Shown here one piece after another: positions 20,006 through 29,217 of a DNA stretch of 29,217 nt (position 1 is its first letter; every line of letters begins with the position of its first letter). The translations under genes were made by a program, and so were the position numbers. The stretch is from Silene noctiflora (taxonomy: Eukaryota; Streptophyta; Magnoliopsida; Caryophyllales; Caryophyllaceae), in NCBI GenBank assembly GCA_009801015.1, contig VHZZ01000004.1, positions 512,681 to 541,897 on the forward strand, in the 5' to 3' direction. A model generated the notes under the pieces. That model was not told the origin of the DNA. It did no database searches and saw only the letters and a program-made list of their open reading frames with translations.

Positions 20006-20093
20006 TTTCCCAAATTTCCCAATTTAATTCACCCTCATCCTTCAATTCAGTTTAGTTCAATTCGAATCGAATCGAAATCGATTCAAAACCTTA

Positions 20094-20162
20094 ATGCGAT
20101 GGCGCAACAACCGCCACCGCCACCATCACCGTCGTCGCCACCGCAATCATCTTCGCGATTGA
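20094..20162 (+). CDS. Overlapping upstream ORF at the BTAF1 start
   Basis: An ATG 5 bp before the BTAF1 ATG opens a 22-codon frame (Arg/His-rich) that ends inside the main coding sequence. Its context is weak (T at -3, C at +4), while the main start is strong (GCGATGG), so leaky scanning should favour BTAF1. Translation of the small frame is unproven. Confidence 0.3.
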   Translation: MRWRNNRHRHHHRRRHRNHLRD

Positions 20163-23100
20163 ACCGATTATTAACCTTACTCGACACCGGTTCAACGCAA
20201 CAAACTCGGTTCGCAGCGGCGAGACAAATCGGCGATATAGCGCGTTCGCATCCGCATGAACTCCACGCGCTTCTTCGGAAGGTGTCGCAGTATTTGCGGA
20301 GTCGAAAGTGGGACACGCGCGTCGCCGCGGCGAAGGCAATTGGTTCAATCGCGGAGAATTCGAAGAAGTTGTCGGTTACGCAGCTTTTGGAGATTGTCAA
20401 ACGTAAGGTAACGGATGTGTTGTTTGATGATTTGTTATTGTTTAATAATGATGATGAAGGTAGAATTTCGATGTTTCGTAGTTTTGACATTAGTAAAGTG
20501 TTAGAATTCGGAGTTTTGTTAGCGTCAGGTGGTCAGGAATTTGATGTTAATGATGATACTGCGAAAAACTCGAAAGAACGGTTAGCTAGACAGAAGAAGA
20601 ATTTAAGGAGACGGTTAGGACTCGATTTATGTGAACAATTTATGGATGTTAGTGATATGATTAAAGATGAGGACCTTGTTTCGTTTTCCATTGATAATAA
20701 CCATAATCATAATCTTAGTTTTAATCAAAATCAAATTCATAGTAGTGGCGGAGGTGGTGGGAGTGGGAGCGGTAGTGGTAGTGGTAGTGGGAGTAAAAAG
20801 AGGGAAGGATTTCGGAGTTTTAGGTCGCAAAGGCCGAGTGCGAGGGAATTGAATTTGTTGAAGAGGAAGGCAAAGGTGAATGATGTAAGAGTTGGAGGAG
20901 GTGGTGGTGGTGGTGTGGTAGTGGGGCAAGTGGCGAAGGTAGCGTCAACTACAGCGAGTTCTGATGGGGCTGTTGTGGCGGCCGAGTCGATGACTGATGA
21001 TGATGGGGCGGAGCATGAGGGAGAGGATAATTGGCCGTTTCATGGGTTTGTGGAGCGGTTATTGGTGGATATGTTTGACCCAGTGTGGGAGCTTCGTCAT
21101 GGGAGTATTATGGCGTTGAGGGAGATATTGACGTATCAAGGCGCGTATGCTGGGGTGTCGATGAATGACTCGAGCTCTGGTCGAAAAGGGTTTGGTTGTG
21201 TGAGTGAGAAAGTGGGTGTGAAGGTGAAAAGGGAAAGGGAGATTGAGATTGACTTGAATATGGGAATTGATGAGGATGAGAGTTTTAAGAAGCCGAAGCT
21301 TGAAGTAGACGAGGACCAAGGTCATGTATTGATGAGCATTGAGGTGAAACAGAATGGTCTGGAGGTGAAGGGGATATGTCAAGGTACTCCGCAGGTGACA
21401 GGGTGTGATAATGCTGTAGAAATAAAAGATGTCGACTTAAAGATGAATATTCCTGAAGCTATTTCTGGAAATCCAGAGGTCGTTAGCTTGGTTGAGTCAG
21501 CTCGAAATTCTTGGGTTAGGAATTGTGAGTTTCTTCAAGATTGTGCTATTTGCTTCCTTTGTGTGCTGTCGTTGGATCGATTTGGTGATTATGTCTCGGA
21601 TCAGGTTGTCGCTCCGGTTAGGGAGACATGTGCTCAAGCGTTGGGGGCGGTACTCAAGTATATGTCTCCAGAATTAGTGCGTGAAACTATGAATATTTTG
21701 TTGCTAATGCAGGAGAGGCCAGAATGGGAAATTCGCCATGGGAGCTTATTGGGCATTAAATATATGATTGCTGTGCGTCAGGAAATGATGTCAGATTTGC
21801 TTGGGTTTGTTCTACCAGCTTGTAAGGCTGGGCTCGGGGATCCTGATGATGATGTCAGAGCGGTTGCTGCTGATGCTCTTATTCCTGCCGCATCATCCCT
21901 TGTTGCTCGTACTGATCAAACTTTGCATTCGATTGTGATGCTGCTATGGGACATTTTGCTCGATTTAGATGATCTTAGCCCATCCACCAGTAGTGTCATG
22001 AATCTTTTGGCCGAAATTTACACTTATGCAGGCATGACTGGTAATTCACTTGATGCATTATCCATGCCAGGGAAGCAAGAACTTGATCTTAATGAGGTTC
22101 AATCTTGTAAAGATGATTTAGAAGGAGTGTCAGTAAGAGTAAATCCATATGTTCTATCAGCTCTTGCTCCACGGTTATGGCCTTTCATGAGACATAGTAT
22201 CACATCAGTCCGTTATTCAGCCATCAGAACACTTGAAAGGCTACTCGAAGCCCGTTATAAAAGACATGTCGCTGAGCCTTGTACTGGTTCCTTTTGGCCT
22301 TCCTCCATCTTGGGCGATACCCTTCGAATTGTCTTTCAGAATTTACTTCTCGAATCAAATGATGATATTCTTTTGTGCACTGAGAGAGTGTGGAAGCTCT
22401 TGCTTCATTGCCCTATTGTGGATCTGGTGGCTGCTGCTGGATGTCATATTTCTTCTTGGCTAGAACTAGCAACTACTGCTTATGGCTCTGAATTGGATAC
22501 TTCCAAGATGTTTTGGCCTGTTGCTCCTTCTCAAAAAGGCAGAGTAGCATCTGCTAAAATGAGGGCTGTAAAGCTGGATGATTACGCCGGAAGAAGTGGT
22601 AGCTTAGGTGCTGCAAAAGGTACTGCACCAGATGACGGCGGAGATGTTTCTGGCACCCCTTTCAAGATAGTTGTTGGTGCTGATTTAGAGAAGTCTGTCA
22701 CTCATACACGAGTAGTTGCTGCAGCAGCGCTTGGAGTTCTTGCTTCAAAGTGGCCCGAGGATTCAATATACCTCATAGTTGAACCACTATGGAAGGATGT
22801 GACTTCTTTATCAGGTGTTCAGCGCCAGGTGTCTTCGATGGTTTTGATTTCATGGTTTAAAGAAATGAAATGTGATGTTTTACCAGCTAATGGAGTTAAT
22901 CCTTCTCTCCTTGAACCTTTTAAGAAATGGTTGCTTGATTTATTGTCCTGTACTGATCCTTCTCTGCCGACTAAAGAAACATCTTTGCCTTATGCTGAGC
23001 TTTCAAGAACATACTCCAAAATGCGCAGTGAAGCTAGCCACCTGTTCCATACTGTTCAAGCTTCAGGAATGTTTAATGAGCTTCTGTCAAGTATTACGGT

Positions 23101-26100
23101 TGACCTTGAGAACCTTGGATTAGATGACGCTGTGAAGTTTGCTTCAAATGTTGCACTGCCTAGTTATGATTCCGTCGAGGGAAATCCTGCGGAAAAGAGT
23201 GTCTTTGATGATGTGGAATCCTCAAGACAACGACTTTTGACAACAACAGGCTACTTGAAGTGCGTACAGGCCAATTTGCACGTAACTGTGTCTTCTTTGA
23301 TGGCTGCTGCAGTTGTGTGGTTTTCTGATCTTCCTTCAAAGCTCAACCCAATTATTTTACCCCTGATGGCTTCACTTAGAAGAGAACAGGAAGAAATTTT
23401 GCAACAGAAGACTGCAGAGGCTCTTGCTGAGCTTATTGGGGGCTGTATCGGACGTAAGCCTGGTCCTAATGAAAAGTTAATTAAGAATCTCTGTAGCTTG
23501 ACATGCATGGATCATTTTGAAACTCCACAAGCTGGTATCATAACTTCAGTAGAAGTTATGGAGGAGCAAGATATCCTTTCCAGTAGAAGTGTGTCTGGAA
23601 ATCAGAGATCCAGGGGCCGCTCTGCAGCTAGTGCCGAAGACAGGTCAAGGGGCGAGGGTTTCATCAGCAGACGAGGAGCTGAACTTGCATTAAAACACTT
23701 GAGCAAGAAATTTGGGGCTTTTTTGTTCGATAAACTCCCCAAGTTATGGGATTGTCTCACAGAAATTCTGAAGCCCATCAATCCTTGCGAAGAAATCACT
23801 AGTGAAGAGACAAAAATTGTAATGGCTATTGAGTCTGTTAAGGATCCTCAGCTGTTGATAAATAACATACAGGTGGTACGCTCAATTGCCCCTTTACTAG
23901 ATGAGGCGTTAAAGCCAAAACTGTTGACTCTCTTACCATGCATTTTCAGATGTGTTCGCCATTCACATGTTGCTGTTAGATTAGCAGCATCTAGGTGTAT
24001 TACTACAATGGCGAAGGCCATGATTGTCAGTGTTATGGCATCGGTGGTTGAAAACGTTGTGCCTATGTTAGGTGACGTGACTTCTGTTCCTGCTAGACAT
24101 GGAGCAGGTATTCTTATCAATCTGTTGGTGCCAGGCCTAGGCGTTGAGTTGGTGCCTTATGCTCCCTTATTAGTCGTGCCTCTTCTTAGATGCATGAGTG
24201 ATTCTGATGCCTCAGTAAGGCAAAGTGTGACGCGTAGTTTTGCTGCGATTGTGCCTCTGCTTCCTTTAGCACGAGGCCTTCCTCAACCTGCTGGAATAAG
24301 AGAAGATCTGTTACGAGACAAAGAGGATGCAAAATTCTTAGAGCAGTTGCTTGATAATTCGAGCATTGATGACTATACTCTTCATACTGACTTAAAGGTG
24401 ACTTTAAGGAGATACCAACAGGAAGGTATTAATTGGTTAGCTTTCCTAAAACGGTTCAAGTTGCATGGCATCTTGTGTGATGATATGGGGTTAGGGAAAA
24501 CACTTCAGGCTTCTGCAATTGTGGCTTCAGATATAGTGGAACAGCAGTTGGTAAATAAAGGCAAGCAGCTTCCTCCCTCTATAATCGTTTGCCCTTCGAC
24601 TCTTGTTGGTCACTGGGCGTATGAGATTGAGAAGTTTATTGATCCGTCTGTGATAAGTTCTCTTCAGTATCTTGGCTCTTCTGAGGAACGTATATCCCTT
24701 AGAAGCCAATTTGCCAATCATAACGTGATTATAACGTCATATGATGTTGTGCGTAAAGATGTTGATTTCCTTGGGCAATGTTTTTGGAACTACTGTGTAT
24801 TAGATGAGGGACATATAATTAAGAATTGCAGATCTAAGATTACTTCTGCAGTTAAGCAATTGAAAGCTCAGAATCGTCTTATACTCAGTGGGACACCAAT
24901 CCAGAATAACATATTGGATTTGTGGTCCCTTTTCGACTTTTTGATGCCCGGCTTCCTTGGAACTGAGCGACAATTTCAATCTACATATGGAAAGCCTTTA
25001 TTAGCCGCAAGAGATCCAAAATGTTCTGCCAAAGATGCCGAAGCGGGTGCCTTGGCTATGGAAGCTTTGCACAAACAGGTGATGCCATTTCTGCTTCGAC
25101 GCACAAAAGATGAAGTGTTATCTGATCTCCCAGAAAAAATTATCCAGGACAGATATTGTGACCTCAGCCCAGTTCAATTAAAACTATATGAACAGTTTTC
25201 AAGCTCACATGTGAAAAAGGAGATATCAGGTATAGTCAGTCTGGATGATTCCAAGGATAATAATGACACAAATGTGAAGGATACTAAAGACGTAAATGTT
25301 GCTCCAAAGGCGTCTTCCCATATTTTTCAGGCATTGCAGTATCTGCTTAAACTTTGTAGTCATCCTCTTCTGGTAGCTAGTGATAAAGCTGCTGAAACTT
25401 TGAGATCGATCTTGTCAGATTTATTTCCAGGAAGTCCTGACATCATTTCAGAACTTCGTAACCTTCACCATTCTCCTAAACTGGTTGCCCTTCAGGAGAT
25501 CTTGGAGGAGTGTGGCATAGGCGTTGATACCTCAAATTCTGACATGATTAATGTTGGTCAACACAGGGTGTTGATATTTGCCCAGCATAAGGCCTTGTTG
25601 GACATAATAGAAAGAGACTTATTTCGCTCCCAAATGAAGAATGTCACATATCTGCGGCTGGATGGATCTGTTGCTACAGAAAAGCGTTTTGAAATCGTGA
25701 AAGCTTTTAATTCGGATCCTACCATTGATGTGTTGCTGCTCACAACACATGTTGGTGGACTTGGTTTAAACTTAACATCAGCTGACACTCTCGTCTTTAT
25801 GGAGCATGACTGGAATCCGATGCGAGATCTCCAGGCAATGGACAGAGCGCATAGGCTTGGTCAGAAGAAGGTAGTGAATGTGTATCGTCTCATTATGCGA
25901 GGAACACTTGAAGAGAAAGTTATGAGCCTCCAGAAATTCAAAGTATCGGTAGCTAACTCTGTTATCAATGCGGATAACGCCAGCTTGAAAACAATGAACA
26001 CAGATCAATTGCTCGATCTTTTCACCCCAGCTGACAACTCCCGAAAATCAAAGAACTCCGATGGAAGCTCAAATGAAAATAAGAGAGCAGGAGGCAGTGG

Positions 26101-26206
26101 TAAAGGACTGAAAGCTATCTTGACTAATCTTGATGATTTGTGGGACCAATCCCAGTACACTGAAGAGTACAATCTTGATCAATTCCTTTCCAAACTTAAT
26201 GGCTGA
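20099..26206 (+). CDS. BTAF1: BTAF1/Mot1 TBP-associated SNF2-family ATPase
   Basis: A 2035-aa nuclear ATPase that in other eukaryotes strips TBP from DNA and so redistributes it between promoters (Mot1 in yeast, BTAF1 in animals, RGD3/CHR16 in Arabidopsis). The N-terminus carries HEAT-type repeats (LLTLLDTGSTQQTRFAAARQ, KWDTRVAAAKAIGSIAEN). A loop follows with Gly/Ser runs near residues 215-234 and 266-273, then more HEAT repeats (WEIRHGSLLGIKYM, DDDVRAVAADALIPA) through the middle. The ATPase domain has DDMGLGKT (1461-1468), DEGH (1569-1572, in the Mot1-typical DEGHIIKN), SGTPIQNN (1597 onward), VLIFAQHKALL (1824) and DRAHRLGQ (1915-1922). The C-terminal DDLWDQSQYTEEYNL is typical of the family. 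Length is normal and all key motifs are intact. The frame is a single exon, which is striking for this size. Confidence 0.97.
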   Translation: MAQQPPPPPSPSSPPQSSSRLNRLLTLLDTGSTQQTRFAAARQIGDIARSHPHELHALLRKVSQYLRSRKWDTRVAAAKAIGSIAENSKKLSVTQLLEIVKRKVTDVLFDDLLLFNNDDEGRISMFRSFDISKVLEFGVLLASGGQEFDVNDDTAKNSKERLARQKKNLRRRLGLDLCEQFMDVSDMIKDEDLVSFSIDNNHNHNLSFNQNQIHSSGGGGGSGSGSGSGSGSKKREGFRSFRSQRPSARELNLLKRKAKVNDVRVGGGGGGGVVVGQVAKVASTTASSDGAVVAAESMTDDDGAEHEGEDNWPFHGFVERLLVDMFDPVWELRHGSIMALREILTYQGAYAGVSMNDSSSGRKGFGCVSEKVGVKVKREREIEIDLNMGIDEDESFKKPKLEVDEDQGHVLMSIEVKQNGLEVKGICQGTPQVTGCDNAVEIKDVDLKMNIPEAISGNPEVVSLVESARNSWVRNCEFLQDCAICFLCVLSLDRFGDYVSDQVVAPVRETCAQALGAVLKYMSPELVRETMNILLLMQERPEWEIRHGSLLGIKYMIAVRQEMMSDLLGFVLPACKAGLGDPDDDVRAVAADALIPAASSLVARTDQTLHSIVMLLWDILLDLDDLSPSTSSVMNLLAEIYTYAGMTGNSLDALSMPGKQELDLNEVQSCKDDLEGVSVRVNPYVLSALAPRLWPFMRHSITSVRYSAIRTLERLLEARYKRHVAEPCTGSFWPSSILGDTLRIVFQNLLLESNDDILLCTERVWKLLLHCPIVDLVAAAGCHISSWLELATTAYGSELDTSKMFWPVAPSQKGRVASAKMRAVKLDDYAGRSGSLGAAKGTAPDDGGDVSGTPFKIVVGADLEKSVTHTRVVAAAALGVLASKWPEDSIYLIVEPLWKDVTSLSGVQRQVSSMVLISWFKEMKCDVLPANGVNPSLLEPFKKWLLDLLSCTDPSLPTKETSLPYAELSRTYSKMRSEASHLFHTVQASGMFNELLSSITVDLENLGLDDAVKFASNVALPSYDSVEGNPAEKSVFDDVESSRQRLLTTTGYLKCVQANLHVTVSSLMAAAVVWFSDLPSKLNPIILPLMASLRREQEEILQQKTAEALAELIGGCIGRKPGPNEKLIKNLCSLTCMDHFETPQAGIITSVEVMEEQDILSSRSVSGNQRSRGRSAASAEDRSRGEGFISRRGAELALKHLSKKFGAFLFDKLPKLWDCLTEILKPINPCEEITSEETKIVMAIESVKDPQLLINNIQVVRSIAPLLDEALKPKLLTLLPCIFRCVRHSHVAVRLAASRCITTMAKAMIVSVMASVVENVVPMLGDVTSVPARHGAGILINLLVPGLGVELVPYAPLLVVPLLRCMSDSDASVRQSVTRSFAAIVPLLPLARGLPQPAGIREDLLRDKEDAKFLEQLLDNSSIDDYTLHTDLKVTLRRYQQEGINWLAFLKRFKLHGILCDDMGLGKTLQASAIVASDIVEQQLVNKGKQLPPSIIVCPSTLVGHWAYEIEKFIDPSVISSLQYLGSSEERISLRSQFANHNVIITSYDVVRKDVDFLGQCFWNYCVLDEGHIIKNCRSKITSAVKQLKAQNRLILSGTPIQNNILDLWSLFDFLMPGFLGTERQFQSTYGKPLLAARDPKCSAKDAEAGALAMEALHKQVMPFLLRRTKDEVLSDLPEKIIQDRYCDLSPVQLKLYEQFSSSHVKKEISGIVSLDDSKDNNDTNVKDTKDVNVAPKASSHIFQALQYLLKLCSHPLLVASDKAAETLRSILSDLFPGSPDIISELRNLHHSPKLVALQEILEECGIGVDTSNSDMINVGQHRVLIFAQHKALLDIIERDLFRSQMKNVTYLRLDGSVATEKRFEIVKAFNSDPTIDVLLLTTHVGGLGLNLTSADTLVFMEHDWNPMRDLQAMDRAHRLGQKKVVNVYRLIMRGTLEEKVMSLQKFKVSVANSVINADNASLKTMNTDQLLDLFTPADNSRKSKNSDGSSNENKRAGGSGKGLKAILTNLDDLWDQSQYTEEYNLDQFLSKLNG

Positions 26207-26993
26207 TTTTCGAGGGTGGTGACTACCATTGTATATTACCTGTGAGTATCATGGTGCCCCTACATTTGCATATTTTGAATTATTATTCCATTCAGTGCAT
26301 TTAAAAATTGAAATAGCTGGTTAAACTTCTTGACGATTGAGCTCCAATGGTTCACCTAAATCATTGACTTAGTTTTCGGATTGTGATTTCTGAGGGTATT
26401 CAACTTTTGTACAGTGACTGTTATAGAATTTTAGTGGAATTTTAACATTTTGTGATGAGTTATTATGATAGCTGATCGTACTCCTATTTATTTTTGGTGT
26501 GGTGGATGGAAACCATTCTTCAAATGCTAGTTATATTTTGTGGCCTTGATATCTGAAATTGTGAATCTACTAGACTGAATTGTTGGCGAGTGTAATAAAC
26601 TGAATCCGTAAATTTTGGATATGTACATTAGTTTCAAGACCCGTGGTTAATGAGGCTGATGCTTGCATGCAAGGAAAGCTACTCTCTGAACTAAGACGTA
26701 TAGGAAAACACGTTTTTTTGTTTATATAATAATATGCTAGTCGGTCTGATTGTTGTACCTGTGATCTGCAGGCATAGCTAAGGGAGTTGCCAGCTTGTAA
26801 AGCAGCAGAAACAGCTTCATTGTTATATGAAGTACTGATCTCCATGTGAGTTTTTTTTAGTTGAGCCTTGATGTTATGGCTTTTTGCTGCTTTACCTGGT
26901 TATTGCTTTTCATACCTGAAATGGATTTGATCCCAGTTCACAATACTAGTATTATTGAATTCTGGAGGAGAAATTTTTATTTTAAAAATTGTA

Positions 26994-27251
26994 CTCTCTC
27001 TGATCCACACAAATGGTAACACTTGCCTTTTGGCACTATTCATGATCGTAGAAAATCTTTGATATTACTCTTAATCTATAAGACAAAATATAGTTATGTG
27101 AGATCTTGTTTGATTCATCGTCATGAATGCTATAAGAATATCAAATTTTTATAATTTTTAATAATGTGTAACTAAAGATATTTATGTTGCAAAACGTGTC
27201 TCGGACAAATGTGATAAAGCAAGTGTTACCATTTGTGTGGATCGGAGGGAG
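26994..27251. mobile_element. Stowaway (Tc1/mariner-type) MITE
   Basis: Flanked by TA dinucleotides (26992-26993 and 27252-27253). The left end CTCTCTCTGATCCACACAAA and the reverse complement of the right end CTCCCTCCGATCCACACAAA are inverted repeats of about 32 bp reaching GGTAACACTTGC. The 258-bp length and CTCCCTCCG end are typical. It lies within the second predicted intron of the BTAF1 tail. Confidence 0.92.
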
Positions 27252-27838
27252 TATAAAGGGAGTATAAAACAGGGGATGCCAGTCTTCTTGGTTATTTTCC
27301 TTGGTGTGTAGTGGTGAGAAATCAAACAATGTGATTTGTCGTAGTGGCAGCGTCTTTAAAATGTCTGCAATTTGTCCAATCTTTTTTTTCTGGGTTAACA
27401 TGGCTGCAATATTGTGGTGCAGAAATGGCGTTTTGGTAAGGGCAAATTTTGTTGATGCTCCCAAGGAAGAGAGGGAGAGCAAATGTTAGATGCTAATTGG
27501 GAAATGTGAGTTGTGACTATGCGGTACTTCACTACTTCATACTCTTTATATGTTTAAATTGGGTCTCTGAAGCTTGTTGCTTGACCACATATCGCTCACT
27601 GTCCAGGCATTTATTGTGCACAAATTCAAGGGTATACATTAGCATTTACCTATGCCTGATGGTTGTCTGTTTTATCTCGTTTCAGCTCTCCGTCTGATCC
27701 AGGATTCCAGGGGCAACTCATATTTCACATCAAGAGATCTGAGCTATGCCGCATGGGAATTGCCAGCACATGCTGTCGGGTAAGCACCACCAATCTGTGT
27801 GCTTATTTCTTGTGATGGATTTTATATTGTTCAACAAC

Positions 27839-27980
27839 ATTCTTCCTTGAGTTTCTTCTGCTATGTGCTTGGTAATTTGGTTTCATGATCTTCTCATATT
27901 TGTTTTTTGGTAATTTGGTTTCATGATCTTCCCATATTCTTCCTCAAGTTTGTTCTGCTATTGGTACCTGGTAATTTGGC
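27839..27980. repeat. Imperfect 97-bp local duplication
   Basis: ATTCTTCCT(T/C)(G/A)AGTTT starts at 27839 and again at 27936. The phrase GGTAATTTGGTTTCATGATC occurs at about 27871 and 27908, and its first half again near 27970. This looks like slippage or unequal exchange in non-coding DNA, inside the third predicted tail intron. Confidence 0.6.
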
Positions 27981-28760
27981 ACCAATCTATGCTTTTTTTA
28001 TATACCTTTTCTTTTCCATTTTGTGTATGTGTGTGGTTTGGCGATCCTGGTCCCATGTAGTTGGAGTCAAGATTATAGTGTCCTTGAGTAACGAATTAGT
28101 TAATGGTGCTCTTAGAGTAACGGATTAGTTATTCGTTTAGCTGGGCATGAAGAATTTATACGGCGGTGGATACTGGATAGTGCATTATGCCTGAACTCCC
28201 AATCTTCCCGACACAATGCTACTACCCCACTCCCAAATCACCATCAGAAATAGTCTCCATGAATATCACCATTAGACGACATACAAGTAAATTTCTAATA
28301 ATCATCTCTTGTGCGGTGTGCCCTAGTCATGCTAGTAGCCTACACGTTCAAAGTTTTTACCTTGACATAGATATTTCGAATAATGTAGTATACACTTATA
28401 GTGTTACATTTGAGCTACGAATGCATGTTGATGCTTATTTATCAGTAAACGAGTTTGGTGGTTGTGATCAATCCTTCCGATCTGTTTTTTGCAGGTTGAA
28501 CCTTCTTTTTTGATTACGGATGTAAATCCGCAACTGCCATGACACGGAGAGAAATGATTAATTCATCATTTTACCTTCTTCCTGACGCTAATGTATAACC
28601 CCTTTTAGCCTTTACTAATACCACCGAAACTGTGCAAATCATCTTCTATTCATCAATTTTTTTCACTGCTCCTAGCTTCAACGCCTGAGCTGTTGTCGTT
28701 TTACTTGTTTTACTTTGTCGCAATTTTTTTGTATTCAATAATAATTAGTTCTCGCCTTGG

Positions 28761-29191
28761 TAAACAACCTCGGACATTGAGGGGTTATAGGTGTTAACTT
28801 ATTTGTTGATTGGGTGGAGAAGCTGTGGAGAATCTTTGAACGATTAATCGGACGATGAACAGCTTCAAACTGAGATTGGTGACGGTGCCAAGTTATCATG
28901 ATTTTGTGAACTAGCTGGAGATTATGCTGTTCGCTTTTGGGTACGGTGTCTCGTGTTGGATCGGCTTTTACGTTTCAATCCATATTTGAAAATCACTCAA
29001 AAACTTCGTTGTTCAACATTTTATTGCACAATTTTCCGGACTTGATTCAACCTATCCAACCCAACCCGACGCCTGTATTGAGGACTTGACATAACTTGTA
29101 ACACTGATTGAACCGAATCAATATGAATAGGGCTTAGACCCTTTACATAATACAATAAAACTTCGTGCTTCATGTGCCACCAAAGAAACTA
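28761..29191. other. Intergenic sequence at the window end
   Basis: No gene is visible. AATAAA occurs near 29154 and could be a distal polyadenylation signal for the tail described above, but nothing ties the two together. Confidence 0.4.
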
Positions 29192-29217
29192 CTCCCTCCG
29201 TTCGATGATTTATTTAC
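29192..29217 (+). mobile_element. Left end of a Stowaway MITE, cut by the window edge
   Basis: CTCCCTCCGTTCGATGATT after TA (29190-29191) matches the Stowaway end. The rest lies beyond the window. Confidence 0.65.

Larger units (their letters stand above)
26207..28760 (+). other. Possible spliced 3' tail or short transcript after BTAF1
   Basis: Consensus splice sites occur in order: donor ACCT|GTGAGT at 26242, acceptor CTGCAG ending 26771, donor CCAT|GTGAG at 26846, acceptor GTTTCAG ending 27685, donor CGG|GTAAGC at 27780, acceptor TTTTTTGCAG ending 28494. They define exons 26772-26845 (74 nt), 27686-27779 (94 nt) and 28495 to perhaps 28760. Reading through them gives about 70 codons free of stops before TGA, preceded by an in-frame TAG and lacking a good ATG. 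It could be a multi-intron 3' UTR of BTAF1, the remains of a former gene end, or a lncRNA. No homology was recognised. Confidence 0.4.

Noticed and set aside
20091-20929. Minus-strand frames of 85-135 codons at the BTAF1 5' end
   Set aside because: They lie opposite coding DNA with Gly/Ser-rich codons, which produce open antisense frames.
1-29217. A new multi-gene system or gene cluster
   Set aside because: The three supported genes belong to well-known, functionally independent families, and the intervening DNA is explained mostly by small transposons and repeats.

Overview
This is nuclear DNA from a flowering plant, almost certainly a dicot. It is AT-rich with plant-type introns, a miR171-regulated GRAS gene, a plant F-box/FBD gene, and dense small non-autonomous transposons (Stowaway, Tourist, hAT, Helitron and TRIM types). 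The repeat families would suit Caryophyllales, but that is an impression and was not tested.

Three protein-coding genes are well supported. (1) 1392-3506, minus strand: a GRAS transcription factor of the HAIRY MERISTEM / SCL6-22-27 group. It has a perfect miR171 site inside the coding sequence and a 5' intron whose splicing would join an exon-1 ATG directly to the exon-2 ATG. (2) 14586-17339, plus strand: a three-exon F-box/LRR/FBD gene (about 454 aa), preceded by a 5'-leader splice acceptor and a minisatellite. (3) 20099-26206, plus strand: the Mot1/BTAF1 SNF2-family ATPase (2035 aa), coded here by a single uninterrupted exon. Downstream of its stop, 26207 to about 28760 holds consensus splice sites that look like a spliced 3' tail or a separate short transcript.

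The rest is layered transposon debris. A MITE family with hairpin ends occurs three times (about 3969, 5927 and 19661). The first copy sits directly upstream of the GRAS TATA-like box, and the second is split by a hAT-type element with a perfect 8-bp target duplication. Two related Helitrons lie head to head at 6850-7380 and 8059-8558, with a Tourist-like MITE between them. At 10009-12073 an inverted-repeat element has been invaded twice, once by a structurally whole TRIM (10690-11687). A Tourist-like MITE at 18061-18269, a Stowaway at 26994-27251 and another Stowaway end at the window edge complete the picture.

The genes do not form a functional cluster: they are independent regulators (shoot meristem transcription, ubiquitin-ligase substrate choice, TBP recycling). 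I did not find a new multi-gene system. The observations most worth following are the intron-less BTAF1 with its spliced downstream tail, the 122-bp higher-order minisatellite before the F-box gene, and the nested insertions.
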